Positions 34,789 through 43,000 of a DNA stretch of 64,000 nt are shown here, in pieces. The position numbers and the translations under genes were made by a program. The stretch covers positions 2,914,001-2,978,000 of the forward strand of contig NZ_CP129235.1 in the NCBI RefSeq assembly GCF_030413635.1, given 5' to 3'. Numbering within the stretch: the first letter of the stretch is position 1; each line of letters starts with the position of its first letter. This stretch comes from Planococcus shenhongbingii (GTDB lineage Bacteria > Bacillota > Bacilli > Bacillales_A > Planococcaceae). The notes below the pieces were generated by a model. That model was not told the origin of the DNA and ran no database searches. It saw nothing but the letters and a program-made list of their open reading frames with translations.

Positions 34789-35409
34789 TTATTCATTGCT
34801 GTAAACGCCTTCGGATTTGATCACTTTAAAGAATGTTTGCAAAATGATGTACAGATCATATCGAATGTTCTTTCGGTTGATGTATTCTACATCCAGATCA
34901 ATTTTTTCATCCCAAGTGAGCGCATTTCTTCCGCTGATTTGTGCCAGTCCTGTAACGCCTGGCTTAACAAAAAGCCGCTGTTTCTGGTATTCGTTGTAAT
35001 TGTCTGTCTGTGAAGGCATGGTTGGTCGCGGGCCGACAAAAGCCATATCCCCTTTTACAATATTGATCAATTGCGGCAATTCATCTAAACTGGTAGTCCG
35101 CAGAATATATCCGACTTTTGTAATCCTTGGATCGTTTTCCACTACATCAATGTCCAGGCTCAGTTTTTCGGGCTCATCATACATCGTCCGGAACTTATAA
35201 ATTGTAAAGTATTGGCCGTGCAAACCGCCGCGGACTTGAGTAAAAAAGATGGACCCTTTTGATTCCAGTTTGATCAGGATTCCGATTACAACAAACAGCG
35301 GGGACAAAATAATTAATAGTAATAGTGCGAAAAGCCACGCACTGCTGCGGGCTAGATATTGGGACCACTTGGCTTGCTTCAACTCAAAAGCAGTTTGTTC
35401 ATTTGCCAT
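34789..35409 (-). CDS. Undecaprenyl-phosphate sugar phosphotransferase (initiating enzyme)
   Basis: 206 residues, PglC/WcaJ-C-type bacterial sugar transferase. One membrane hairpin (about 20-45, LLLLIILSPLFVVIGILIKLES), then FTQVRGGLHGQYFTIYKFRTM, RTTSLDELPQLINIVKGDM (catalytic Asp-Glu pair) and FVGPRP, and VKPGVTGLAQISGRNALTW. It loads a sugar-1-phosphate onto undecaprenyl phosphate, the first step of a repeat unit. The short monotopic form fits PglC-like enzymes that use diacetamido sugars, though the donor is not readable. ATG 35409 follows AAGGAGG. Confidence 0.93.
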   Translation of the reverse strand: MANEQTAFELKQAKWSQYLARSSAWLFALLLLIILSPLFVVIGILIKLESKGSIFFTQVRGGLHGQYFTIYKFRTMYDEPEKLSLDIDVVENDPRITKVGYILRTTSLDELPQLINIVKGDMAFVGPRPTMPSQTDNYNEYQKQRLFVKPGVTGLAQISGRNALTWDEKIDLDVEYINRKNIRYDLYIILQTFFKVIKSEGVYSNE

Positions 35410-35421
35410 TTCTATTCCTCC

Positions 35422-36711
35422 TTAAAATCGCCAAAGCTCGATGTTTTCCGGCTTTTCATTCGGATCCAAAGTACTCTTTATATCAAAGACCAGTCCTTTT
35501 TTATCGATGAGAAGCTTTTCAATCAACTTCCATCCGGCCTCTTTATACAATTTATGAGGGACAGCGAGGATGACCGCGGATGCTGGAAGCAGCTCCGATT
35601 CCGGAGTGATGATAAGCCCGTAGCGCCGCTCCATCTCCTCCGCATCAATGCAAATATCTGCAATTTGCACTTCAATGCCGTATTCCTGGAGTTCTTCAAT
35701 TACATCGAGCACTTTTGAATTTCTCAGCTCATTCATATCTTCTTTATAAGTAATGCCTAATACAGTGACTCGCATTCCTTTTACTGCACTGTTGTTTTTA
35801 ACCAGCTTTTTTACAACGGTCCTGGCGATGTAACTGCTTATACCGTCGTTGACTCGTCTGCCCGCTAAGATGATTTCAGGATGGTAGCCCGCTTCTTGGG
35901 CTTTATGCGTCAAATAATACGAGTCAAATCCTACCCGGCGCCCACTGACAAGTCCGGGAGTAAACTTCAGAAAACTTTTTTTGGTTCCTGCAGTTTCCAG
36001 CACATCGTTGGTATCGATGCCCAAGCGATTAAAAATAAGTGCCACTTCATTTATAAAGGCAATATTGACGTCCTGCTGCGTGTCTTCGATCACTTTTGCC
36101 GCTTCTGCAACCCGTATTGATTTTGCTTTAAAGACGCCGGCATCAACTACACTGCCATAAACGGAGGCTACAAAATCCAGGACTGCTTCATTTTGCCCGG
36201 AAACAACTTTCTTCGTTTTTGTAAAAGCCTGTTTCTTGTTTTTGGGTTGGACGCGTTCAGGGGAATAGCCCACAAAAAATTCGCTACCTGCCTCTAGTCC
36301 TGAATTTTTTTCAAGTACCGGTATGCATTGCTCTTCTGTAGCTCCGGGATAAACTGTCGACTCAAAAACGACAACAGCCCCTTTTTTCATATGCTTGCCT
36401 ACTGCTGCACTTGCACTCAAAAGAGCCTTAAGATCCGGCTGGTTCAAGCTGTCAACTGGAGTTGGCACCGCAACAATGATAAATCCCGCTTCATTGATTC
36501 TTGCTGCATCAGTTGTAAACTCAATATTCAAGTCCTTGAGTTCCCATTCTTCTATTTCATTGGCATTATCGATGCCTGTTAAAAGCTGTTCTATACGCTT
36601 ATCGTCAATATCAATACCGATGACATTGTATTTTTTCGCGAAAGTGGCAGCGATTGACAAGCCGACATAGCCAAGCCCAACTACCGCTATTTTCAACTTG
36701 TCGATCATCAT
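35422..36711 (-). CDS. UDP-sugar 6-dehydrogenase family protein lacking the catalytic Cys
   Basis: 429 residues, most like the WbpO/TviB UDP-HexNAc dehydrogenases. N-terminal NAD domain IAVVGLGYVGLSIA, then VPTPVD, VVFESTVYPGAT, GYSPERVQP; Lys206 of the active site is present in EAAKVIED. However Asp210 stands where the family has Asn, and the nucleophile region reads SGRRVGFDSYYL instead of GGHCxGVDPYYL, placing Arg259 at the catalytic Cys. The frame is open and the rest is well conserved. It may stop at the aldehyde, have another chemistry, be structural, or be dead. ATG 36711 overlaps the upstream stop by 4 nt (ATGA). Confidence 0.85.
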   Translation of the reverse strand: MMIDKLKIAVVGLGYVGLSIAATFAKKYNVIGIDIDDKRIEQLLTGIDNANEIEEWELKDLNIEFTTDAARINEAGFIIVAVPTPVDSLNQPDLKALLSASAAVGKHMKKGAVVVFESTVYPGATEEQCIPVLEKNSGLEAGSEFFVGYSPERVQPKNKKQAFTKTKKVVSGQNEAVLDFVASVYGSVVDAGVFKAKSIRVAEAAKVIEDTQQDVNIAFINEVALIFNRLGIDTNDVLETAGTKKSFLKFTPGLVSGRRVGFDSYYLTHKAQEAGYHPEIILAGRRVNDGISSYIARTVVKKLVKNNSAVKGMRVTVLGITYKEDMNELRNSKVLDVIEELQEYGIEVQIADICIDAEEMERRYGLIITPESELLPASAVILAVPHKLYKEAGWKLIEKLLIDKKGLVFDIKSTLDPNEKPENIELWRF

Positions 36712-37988
36712 GCTATCCTCTCTCCTTTTTTCTGCTTCCAACGAATATTCGCTAACGTCAAGAGCTGCTTAGTGTTTGACATCGTGAATGTAATCAGCAA
36801 TAGCGGAATTATTTTATTGCGGTGGCGCATGGCTGTTCCCGCGGATTGTGTCCCATAGGAATAAACGAATACAGTCACAACCAGAAACAGCGCTATGAAG
36901 ACTTTATTTCTGATCGGCATGTCACTCTTCAAAAGCCCGAAAACAGTAGCTCCTACCAAAAACAAGTAAATCGAAGAATCAAATAGGAAACTCACAATAT
37001 CTCCCAAACCGCGCCAATCCAATGGAAGCGGCGAAAACATAAAGTAAAACATTTTAATTGGTGCCACCAGAATCGCAGCCACGCCCGTCAAGCCATTCAA
37101 GTTTGCCAGATACATCGATCCGCCTTCGCCCCCGATTTCCACTTCGGTGATAACCTTCCCTTCAGGACTAATGAACTTCCCTAGGAACATTTCGGCATTC
37201 AGGAAGATGAAGGCAAATAATGCGGCAAAGAATAGGAGATACAGGATGGTCTGGCCCGATTTTTTTGCCGTTCTCGTACTGAGAAACAGAAACGCCAGCA
37301 CATAAGCAACCACAAATCCAATCATTCCTGAGTGGAAAAGCATCGACGTCAAAGCCAGTACGACTGCCAGCAAGAAGTGGAAGAACCCGCCGTCCGTAAA
37401 CCATCTGACGAAAAAGTAAAGGGAAACGGTGATCAAGAAGATGATGAGGGATTCACGCAATAAAATACTCGACATAAAAATGCTGTTCGGCATAGCCGAG
37501 AAAATAAGCAATGATATGAACATCAATTTCTTATCGGTTTTCAAATGAATCATGGCCTTCAATAAATAAATTGCAGAAAAAACCCAAAAAGCTACATTTA
37601 AAAACTGCACAAAAGGCCGCTGGTCGCCAATCATATAGTAAATCGCCGAAAGGAAAGGAACATAATTCGTGGCGCCGTCTTCTAACGGATACATTCCATT
37701 GGCAATGAGGAGAGAAACTTCGTGAAAGTATTCAGTATCAGTGCCACTTGAGAAAATAGTGATGGATGGAATATACAAATCAATGAAAAGCACGAATACC
37801 CGGACCACAAATCCGATAAAAATAATTGCCAGCCATTCCCTTTCCAGCGTCCGGTACAGATACAAGGATATTGCCACGATGCTGACAAGCAGCATCAACA
37901 TGCCATAAGCATCACCCAGTGGAATAAAATCTTTAATCATATACGTAACCAAAATTTCCATTAAAAACAGAGCCAATATGAAGAGCAT
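36708..37988 (-). CDS. Polytopic membrane protein, probable polysaccharide polymerase
   Basis: 426 residues with about 10-12 hydrophobic helices. No motif names it with certainty. An extracellular loop SSGTDTEYFHEVSLLIANG followed by PFLSAIYYMIGD recalls GT-C/Wzy-like proteins that use lipid-linked donors; FMSSILLRESLIIFLI and SYGTQSAGTAMRHRNKIIPLL further on are like EpsG/Wzy polymerases. Position between a flippase and an initiating-enzyme set makes polymerisation of the repeat unit the most economical role (inference). ATG 37988 follows AAGGGGGTG. Confidence 0.7.
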   Translation of the reverse strand: MLFILALFLMEILVTYMIKDFIPLGDAYGMLMLLVSIVAISLYLYRTLEREWLAIIFIGFVVRVFVLFIDLYIPSITIFSSGTDTEYFHEVSLLIANGMYPLEDGATNYVPFLSAIYYMIGDQRPFVQFLNVAFWVFSAIYLLKAMIHLKTDKKLMFISLLIFSAMPNSIFMSSILLRESLIIFLITVSLYFFVRWFTDGGFFHFLLAVVLALTSMLFHSGMIGFVVAYVLAFLFLSTRTAKKSGQTILYLLFFAALFAFIFLNAEMFLGKFISPEGKVITEVEIGGEGGSMYLANLNGLTGVAAILVAPIKMFYFMFSPLPLDWRGLGDIVSFLFDSSIYLFLVGATVFGLLKSDMPIRNKVFIALFLVVTVFVYSYGTQSAGTAMRHRNKIIPLLLITFTMSNTKQLLTLANIRWKQKKGERIA

Positions 37989-38039
37989 AGTTGGAGCACC
38001 CCCTTATAAAACTATAAAAGCTTGTATTGCGAAATATTT

Positions 38040-39554
38040 TTATCTCTTCGCCAATGCGACTATTCTGGATTTGTAATAGCCGATGTCACTTAATTGAAGA
38101 ACCCAAAGCATGCTGGCATAAACAACAATCCCTGCTCCAATCCCTCCAGCCAAAGCCAAAATTCCCATTCCTGCTTCATCAAGCAGCGTGTAAATGTATT
38201 TGGCTGAGAAACCCATTACAGCTGAAGCCATCACAGCTTTGAACAGATCCTGAACGATTTTTAACGAATTCATCGAACCGACTTTTCGTACCAAGGAAAT
38301 ATATAAAAAGCCTGTGAAAACCAGTGTCGAAATGCTTGTTGCAAGCGCCAGCCCATTAATTCCCATGAATCGTGAAAGAATGAGGCATAAGATGACATTC
38401 AAGAACATGGCTCCAAAAGCACTGATCATCGGTGTCCGGGAATCTTCCAGTGAATAAAAGACTTTTACTAGAACTTCTCGGAGCCCGAAGCCGAGCATCC
38501 CGACGGCATAGAAGAAAAGTACTCCGGAAGTAAGGATTACCTCATTCGCTTCGAAAGCCCCCCTGCCAAAAAGCAATTCAGTGATTTGTGTTGAAAAAAT
38601 CATGATGCCGACCGCTGCCGGAATGACGATCAATGCTACAGTCGTTATGATTTTCCCAACGATATTTTTGAGTTCCTCCATATTCTGCTTCACAGCAAGC
38701 TTTGAAATTTTTGGAAACATGACGGTCACAACAGCGGTAACAAAAATTGCTTGAATAAAGAATATGATGCGGTGGGAATAAGTTAAAGCAGAGATTCCGC
38801 CTTCTACAATCTGCGAGGCTAATGTGCGATCGACCAGCACATTAATCTGATCAGCAGAAACCCCGATAATTACAGGTATGGCGATGTACATCATTTTCCT
38901 CACATTTTTTTCTTTAGGATTTACTTTGAAACTGTGCCGGTAGCCTGTTTTGCGTATCCACGGAACCAGGAACAAAAATTGCACAACTACGGCAACGAGA
39001 GTTCCGATGGACAATACATAGATATTCGTAAAAGAGCTTAAATAAATGACAAAAAGCATCATTATGTTTAATGGCAATCCGGCAAGAACCGTTGGCAAAA
39101 AACTCTTATGGACTTCCAAATAGCCGTTAAAGACATATATCAATGCGGTGAAATAGATGCTCAAGGCAGCAATGCGAGTAAAGTCGATAGCGATTTTCAA
39201 TGTCTCGCCTTCAAATCCTGAAGCGAATACTTTAACGATGGCTTGTGGAAACAACAGAATGAGCACCACAATGCCCGTTGATAACAGCAAAACGATATTG
39301 ATCACGTTTGCTGTAAATTTTCTGGCTTCTGCAATTCCTTGTTTTTCCTGAATTTTAGTGAATATCGGAATGAAACTGGCTACAATTCCCATACCTATAA
39401 AAGAAAAGAACGCAGTCGGAATATCTGTAGATACCAGATAAGCATCTGTTAAACCATCAGCGCCATAAAAATATGAAAGAGAGATGTCTCTCGAGAAGCC
39501 CAGCACTTTAGTTACGATAATTACTGTCATTAAGGCAATAACGGTCTTTTCCAT
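38040..39554 (-). CDS. murJ: MurJ/MviN family lipid-linked sugar flippase
   Basis: 504 residues, 14 predicted helices, MOP superfamily. TVIIVTKVLGFSRDISLSYFYGADGLTDAYLVS at the N-terminus (parts: KVLGFSRD, YGADGLTDAY) and SASQI-like core EGGISALTYSHRIIFFIQAIF are the MurJ hallmarks. MurJ flips lipid II; here it is first in an operon for a surface glycopolymer, so it may instead serve as the Wzx-like flippase of that polymer. Start ATG 39554 has GAGGTAG upstream. A leader of roughly 230 nt separates it from the promoter module at 39789. Confidence 0.87.
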   Translation of the reverse strand: MEKTVIALMTVIIVTKVLGFSRDISLSYFYGADGLTDAYLVSTDIPTAFFSFIGMGIVASFIPIFTKIQEKQGIAEARKFTANVINIVLLLSTGIVVLILLFPQAIVKVFASGFEGETLKIAIDFTRIAALSIYFTALIYVFNGYLEVHKSFLPTVLAGLPLNIMMLFVIYLSSFTNIYVLSIGTLVAVVVQFLFLVPWIRKTGYRHSFKVNPKEKNVRKMMYIAIPVIIGVSADQINVLVDRTLASQIVEGGISALTYSHRIIFFIQAIFVTAVVTVMFPKISKLAVKQNMEELKNIVGKIITTVALIVIPAAVGIMIFSTQITELLFGRGAFEANEVILTSGVLFFYAVGMLGFGLREVLVKVFYSLEDSRTPMISAFGAMFLNVILCLILSRFMGINGLALATSISTLVFTGFLYISLVRKVGSMNSLKIVQDLFKAVMASAVMGFSAKYIYTLLDEAGMGILALAGGIGAGIVVYASMLWVLQLSDIGYYKSRIVALAKR

Positions 39555-39788
39555 GTTCTTCTACCTCATTTTTTGCTTATTCTTGTAGATTTTTCCTAGT
39601 CACTTGGCCATGCAAAAAGCATTATTCGGAACACAAGAATCCTGGGAAGTGTAGCGGTCATCTGATATTCATCCGGTTGAAAATGCCGTTTGCGGTTTAC
39701 ATCCTGGTGCTTCAAAGAAGAAGCTATAACGCCTTATTTGTTGTCGAGTTATATTTGCCTTCCCCCCTGTTTAAACTGTTTATTGAGA
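39555..39788 (-). other. Long untranslated leader of the murJ operon
   Basis: About 230 nt between the predicted transcription start and the murJ ATG. No ORF with ribosome site and no known riboswitch was recognised; a GGGGGGAAGG stretch (on the minus strand near 39766) lacks a nearby start codon. A leader-based control element is possible but unproven. Confidence 0.45.
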
Positions 39789-39824
39789 CTTATACTAAAG
39801 CGCTTAGGTTAAAAGTAGGTTAAA
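39789..39824 (-). promoter_or_regulatory. Promoter module with 11-bp direct repeats upstream of murJ operon
   Basis: On the minus strand: TTTAACC at 39818-39824, TTTAACC at 39807-39813 (11 bp start to start), then TTAG and -10 TATAAG at 39789-39794. The -35 is poor and replaced by the repeat pair, as in promoters activated by OmpR/PhoB-family regulators. Same layout, no gaps, at 51609-51644. Confidence 0.65.
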
Positions 39825-39852
39825 CTGTTTCAATTTTTGAAATAATCAGCAT

Positions 39853-39901
39853 AAAAAAGAAGTGGACAATCCGCCAGCTTGCGGATCGTCCACTTCTTTT
39901 C
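39853..39901. terminator. Terminator of FemAB-like gene 1
   Basis: Stem AAAAGAAGTGGAC.ATCCGC/GCGGAT.GTCCACTTCTTTT with A and T runs; ends the minus-strand gene at 39911. Confidence 0.9.
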
Positions 39902-39910
39902 ATTTGGTCT

Positions 39911-40933
39911 TCAGATTTCCAGCTTTATATTATTACTGTATTCCCGCTTTACGGCTGACCGGTAAGCAGGAAAGAATTCAGTTTCTCTTTCAACACCTGC
40001 TGCCTGGCATAATTGATCGTAAATAGGTTCATTCCAAATCTTTTGTCCGATATAAAATTTGAAGTTTGTATTTTTTCCGAATTGCTTTTTGAAGGCGTAT
40101 AACTTATCATCTAAGCTATTCGTTCTTCCTCCACCGTCATGGATTAAGTTAAATCCATTTTCCTTCCCCCATTCAACAAGAGCATACTGCAAAATATAAG
40201 CAGGTGATAAACGATGAAATTCTTCCAATGTGCCAGACAAATGGGTATGAATGGTTTCGCCATAGACAAAATTCAATCCCATTCCAATTACTTGTCCTTC
40301 ATAGACCGTTTCAACCAGTAAAATATTTTTACCGAAATACCCTAAAATTTCCTTGAAATAATCTTCATCAAAATAATAGTAAGTATCCGCCTTATTACGC
40401 TTCATCGTATGATGGTAAATATTGATAAATTCTCCGAGATCCGGCGGATTTACGGTGATCTTAAATTCTACGCCATCATTCAGCGCTTTTCTTATATTTT
40501 TCCTGGTAGACTTCGAAAACTCTTTTTGCACAGGATCATCATAATCTTTCAAATTTGTACCAACCGTATTTCGAATATACGAGACTTCATAGCAGTTTTT
40601 GAAATCATGTGCATTCGCTATTACAGGATGAAAGCGTATAAACTCGCTAACAATATCGTTTTCTTTGCAATATTCCTGAAAAGCTTCCATAAATTTAGCG
40701 GTCAATTCTTCTTGCTTACCGGGTTCGCATTCAGTGATTAAAGGCCCACCATAGCCATATGGCGTAACAATATCGAAATATATTTTACCCAGAATTTTCA
40801 AAGGGATTTCACGCTTAATGAACATATGCCTTATTGTTCCAAGTGAATGATGGAATTCAAATACCTCACATTTTCCATTTTCGATTTCCTCGTACAAACG
40901 CCCATAATTTTCATCAAAATATAAATCTCCCAA
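39911..40933 (-). CDS. FemAB-like GNAT transferase, copy 1
   Basis: 340 residues, tandem acyl-CoA N-acyltransferase fold with an Acetyltransf_6-type C-terminal half. Conserved pieces: NYGRLYEEIENGKCEVFEF, TPYGYGGPLI, FIRFHPVIAN, FSKSTRKNIRKAL, MGLNFVYGETIHTHLSG and YALVEWGKENGFNLIHDGGG. Relatives use aminoacyl-tRNA (FemABX) or acyl-CoA to modify wall precursors or sugars. TTG 40933 start aligns with the Met of the paralog at 41366 and has AGAGGT upstream. Likely decorates the polymer of this island (inference). Confidence 0.82.
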   Translation of the reverse strand: MGDLYFDENYGRLYEEIENGKCEVFEFHHSLGTIRHMFIKREIPLKILGKIYFDIVTPYGYGGPLITECEPGKQEELTAKFMEAFQEYCKENDIVSEFIRFHPVIANAHDFKNCYEVSYIRNTVGTNLKDYDDPVQKEFSKSTRKNIRKALNDGVEFKITVNPPDLGEFINIYHHTMKRNKADTYYYFDEDYFKEILGYFGKNILLVETVYEGQVIGMGLNFVYGETIHTHLSGTLEEFHRLSPAYILQYALVEWGKENGFNLIHDGGGRTNSLDDKLYAFKKQFGKNTNFKFYIGQKIWNEPIYDQLCQAAGVERETEFFPAYRSAVKREYSNNIKLEI

Positions 40934-41300
40934 TACTATTACCTCTTTTCATATATATATTTAAAATTAATCTCAAAAAATAAAAATTCATATATCTTTT
41001 TATGTAATTTTGAAACTGGTATATACAGTAAATCTATCTGAATTATCTAAAATATTATCCCTATTATACCTTGAGAGTATCAAAAGTTCTATGACAAATT
41101 TAAAAAAGACCTCTTTTTTTACTACTTAATAATAATAAACCCAGGCTTCAAAGCTTTTCCAACTGCTCAAGTAGAACACAGGCTAAGGATAATGTGTTTT
41201 TAAACGCCCTATACAGCCGTTATTTTACAGCCTTATCCACCTTTTATAGTCAATTGATTTTTCATTTCTCTACAAGCAGGAGAATTTTAAATGTCAAAAT
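40934..41300. other. AT-rich spacer between FemAB-like paralogs
   Basis: 432 bp separate the genes in all. I see no ORF or strong hairpin here apart from the terminator at 41305; it should hold the promoter for copy 1, as the terminator blocks copy 2 transcripts. Confidence 0.45.
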
Positions 41301-41304
41301 AAAA

Positions 41305-41340
41305 ATCCTGGAAATCATTTTAGATTCCCAGGAAGCTTTT
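41305..41340 (-). terminator. Terminator of FemAB-like gene 2
   Basis: Stem CCTGG.AAATC/GATT.CCCAGG with five T on the minus strand, about 25 nt after the stop at 41366. Confidence 0.8.
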
Positions 41341-41365
41341 AGGTTTATTCATGCTTTTCTTGCGC

Positions 41366-42373
41366 TCAGACTTTGTTATATTCTTTCAAAACTTTTGTTC
41401 GATAGGCTGGGAAAAACTCTGCATTTACATCAATGCCGAGTTCATGGCATAATTCTTCATAAATCTTTTCGTTCCAGATTTTTTTTCCGATTTGAAACCT
41501 GAAATCGGTGTTTTTGCCGAATTGTTTCTTGAACAGATACAAAGTATCTTCTAGGCTATTCGTTCTTCCGCCGCCTTCATGGATCAAGTCAATGCCATTT
41601 TCTTTTCCCCAAACAGTCAAAGCGTATTGAAGGATATAAGCCGGCGACAAACGATGGAAGTTTTCCAAAGTACCTGAAAGATGCGTATGGATCAGCTTTC
41701 CGTAAACAAAGTTTAATCCCATTCCAATTACCTGGTTATCATAAATTACTTCGACCAATAGAATATGTTCTTTGAAAAATTCAATCAGCTTCTCGAAATA
41801 TGCATCGTCAAAATAATAATAAGAATCAGCTTGATTGCGTTTCATCGTAGAATAATAAATTTCTTTAAATTCTTTTACATTTGGAGGATTGGCTGTCACC
41901 CGGTATTCAACCCCGGCTTTTAGGGCTTGGCGGACGTTTTTTCGGGCCGACTTAGAAAATTCTTTTTCAAACGGATCTTCGTAAGCAGCAAGATTGGTAC
42001 CGACAGTATTTCGGATATGGACAATTTCATAGCACACGCGAAAAGCTTCTGCATTTGCCTCTACCGGATGAAAACGGATAAATTCACTTATTACTTTATT
42101 GTCAGTACAGTATTGTTGGAAAGCTATCCCAAATTCTTTCGCCAGTTCTTTCTCCTTGCCTTCTATACATTCAATGATGAGTGGGCCACCATAACCATAT
42201 GGAGTTACCATGTCATAATAAGCGACACCATTCAGAAGCATAGGAATTGGGCGTTTAATAAACAAATGTCTTACTGTACCTAAAGAATGGCGGAATTCAA
42301 AAACTTCGTGTTTTCCATTTTCAATTTCTTCGTATAATCGGCCATAATTTTCTTCAAAGTAGATGTCTCTCAT
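41366..42373 (-). CDS. FemAB-like GNAT transferase, copy 2
   Basis: 335 residues, colinear with the copy at 39911-40933: NYGRLYEEIENGKHEVFEF, TPYGYGGPLI, FIRFHPVEANAE, FSKSARKNVRQAL, MGLNFVYGKLIHTHLSG, YALTVWGKENGIDLIHEGGG. The two genes are on the same strand but each has its own terminator, so they may be expressed under different conditions or act on different acceptors. Start ATG 42373 matches the paralog N-terminus and has GGGGAAAGG upstream; the longer frame to 42415 is not supported. Confidence 0.82.
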   Translation of the reverse strand: MRDIYFEENYGRLYEEIENGKHEVFEFRHSLGTVRHLFIKRPIPMLLNGVAYYDMVTPYGYGGPLIIECIEGKEKELAKEFGIAFQQYCTDNKVISEFIRFHPVEANAEAFRVCYEIVHIRNTVGTNLAAYEDPFEKEFSKSARKNVRQALKAGVEYRVTANPPNVKEFKEIYYSTMKRNQADSYYYFDDAYFEKLIEFFKEHILLVEVIYDNQVIGMGLNFVYGKLIHTHLSGTLENFHRLSPAYILQYALTVWGKENGIDLIHEGGGRTNSLEDTLYLFKKQFGKNTDFRFQIGKKIWNEKIYEELCHELGIDVNAEFFPAYRTKVLKEYNKV

Positions 42374-43000
42374 TGCCTTTCCCCTTTTCCATAAGCGTAT
42401 AATCTTAAAATCCATTTAATAACTGACCCCGCTGAGCTGTTTTAATGCATGAATTAGAACTTCTTATTCTTTGACCTTAAAAATTCCATATTGCCTTTCT
42501 GCTACGCAATAACGATTTGGCTTCACTATTTTATTCACTTTTGAGCAGCGAATCTGAGTAACTCAGCCAGGAAAAGTATCGAATTTAAAATTTTTCAAAT
42601 AATTCGATTTATTAAGTATTATATATCTTATGCGCCAAAAGCGCTATTATAATTATTTCGATTACCAAATTATATTTTGATTTAGCCGAGCTGCTTAGGA
42701 ATATAGACATTAAGTAGAGACCTTTTCAGACCGCAGTAGGGTTGGAACGCATATTTTTCCACATCTTTCAGTTTCTAAATGAAGGAACAATTCTCTAATT
42801 CATTTTCTTTTTATAATAAATTTATAAAGTTGCTCTGTTCTTTAAGGAAGAAAATCAAAAATAATCGATGTCTCTTTTAAAAAATAGCTTTAAATTATTT
42901 AAAATAAATCCTTTTCTATAGTATTTTATGCCTATTCCATACAACCTATTCAGCGGTTATACTATTCAAGATATTACAATATTTACCTGGGAGGTAGAAA
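42374..43000. other. AT-rich intergenic region between divergent genes
   Basis: 627 bp with no credible ORF. It must hold promoters for FemAB-like copy 2 and the LPDTA protein. A TATACT at 42957-42962 is a possible -10 for the latter but lacks a good -35. Confidence 0.4.

Noticed and set aside
35422..36711. Pseudogene call for the UDP-sugar dehydrogenase
   Set aside because: No frameshift or stop, good ribosome site, tight operon overlap and otherwise conserved motifs; substitutions are point-like.
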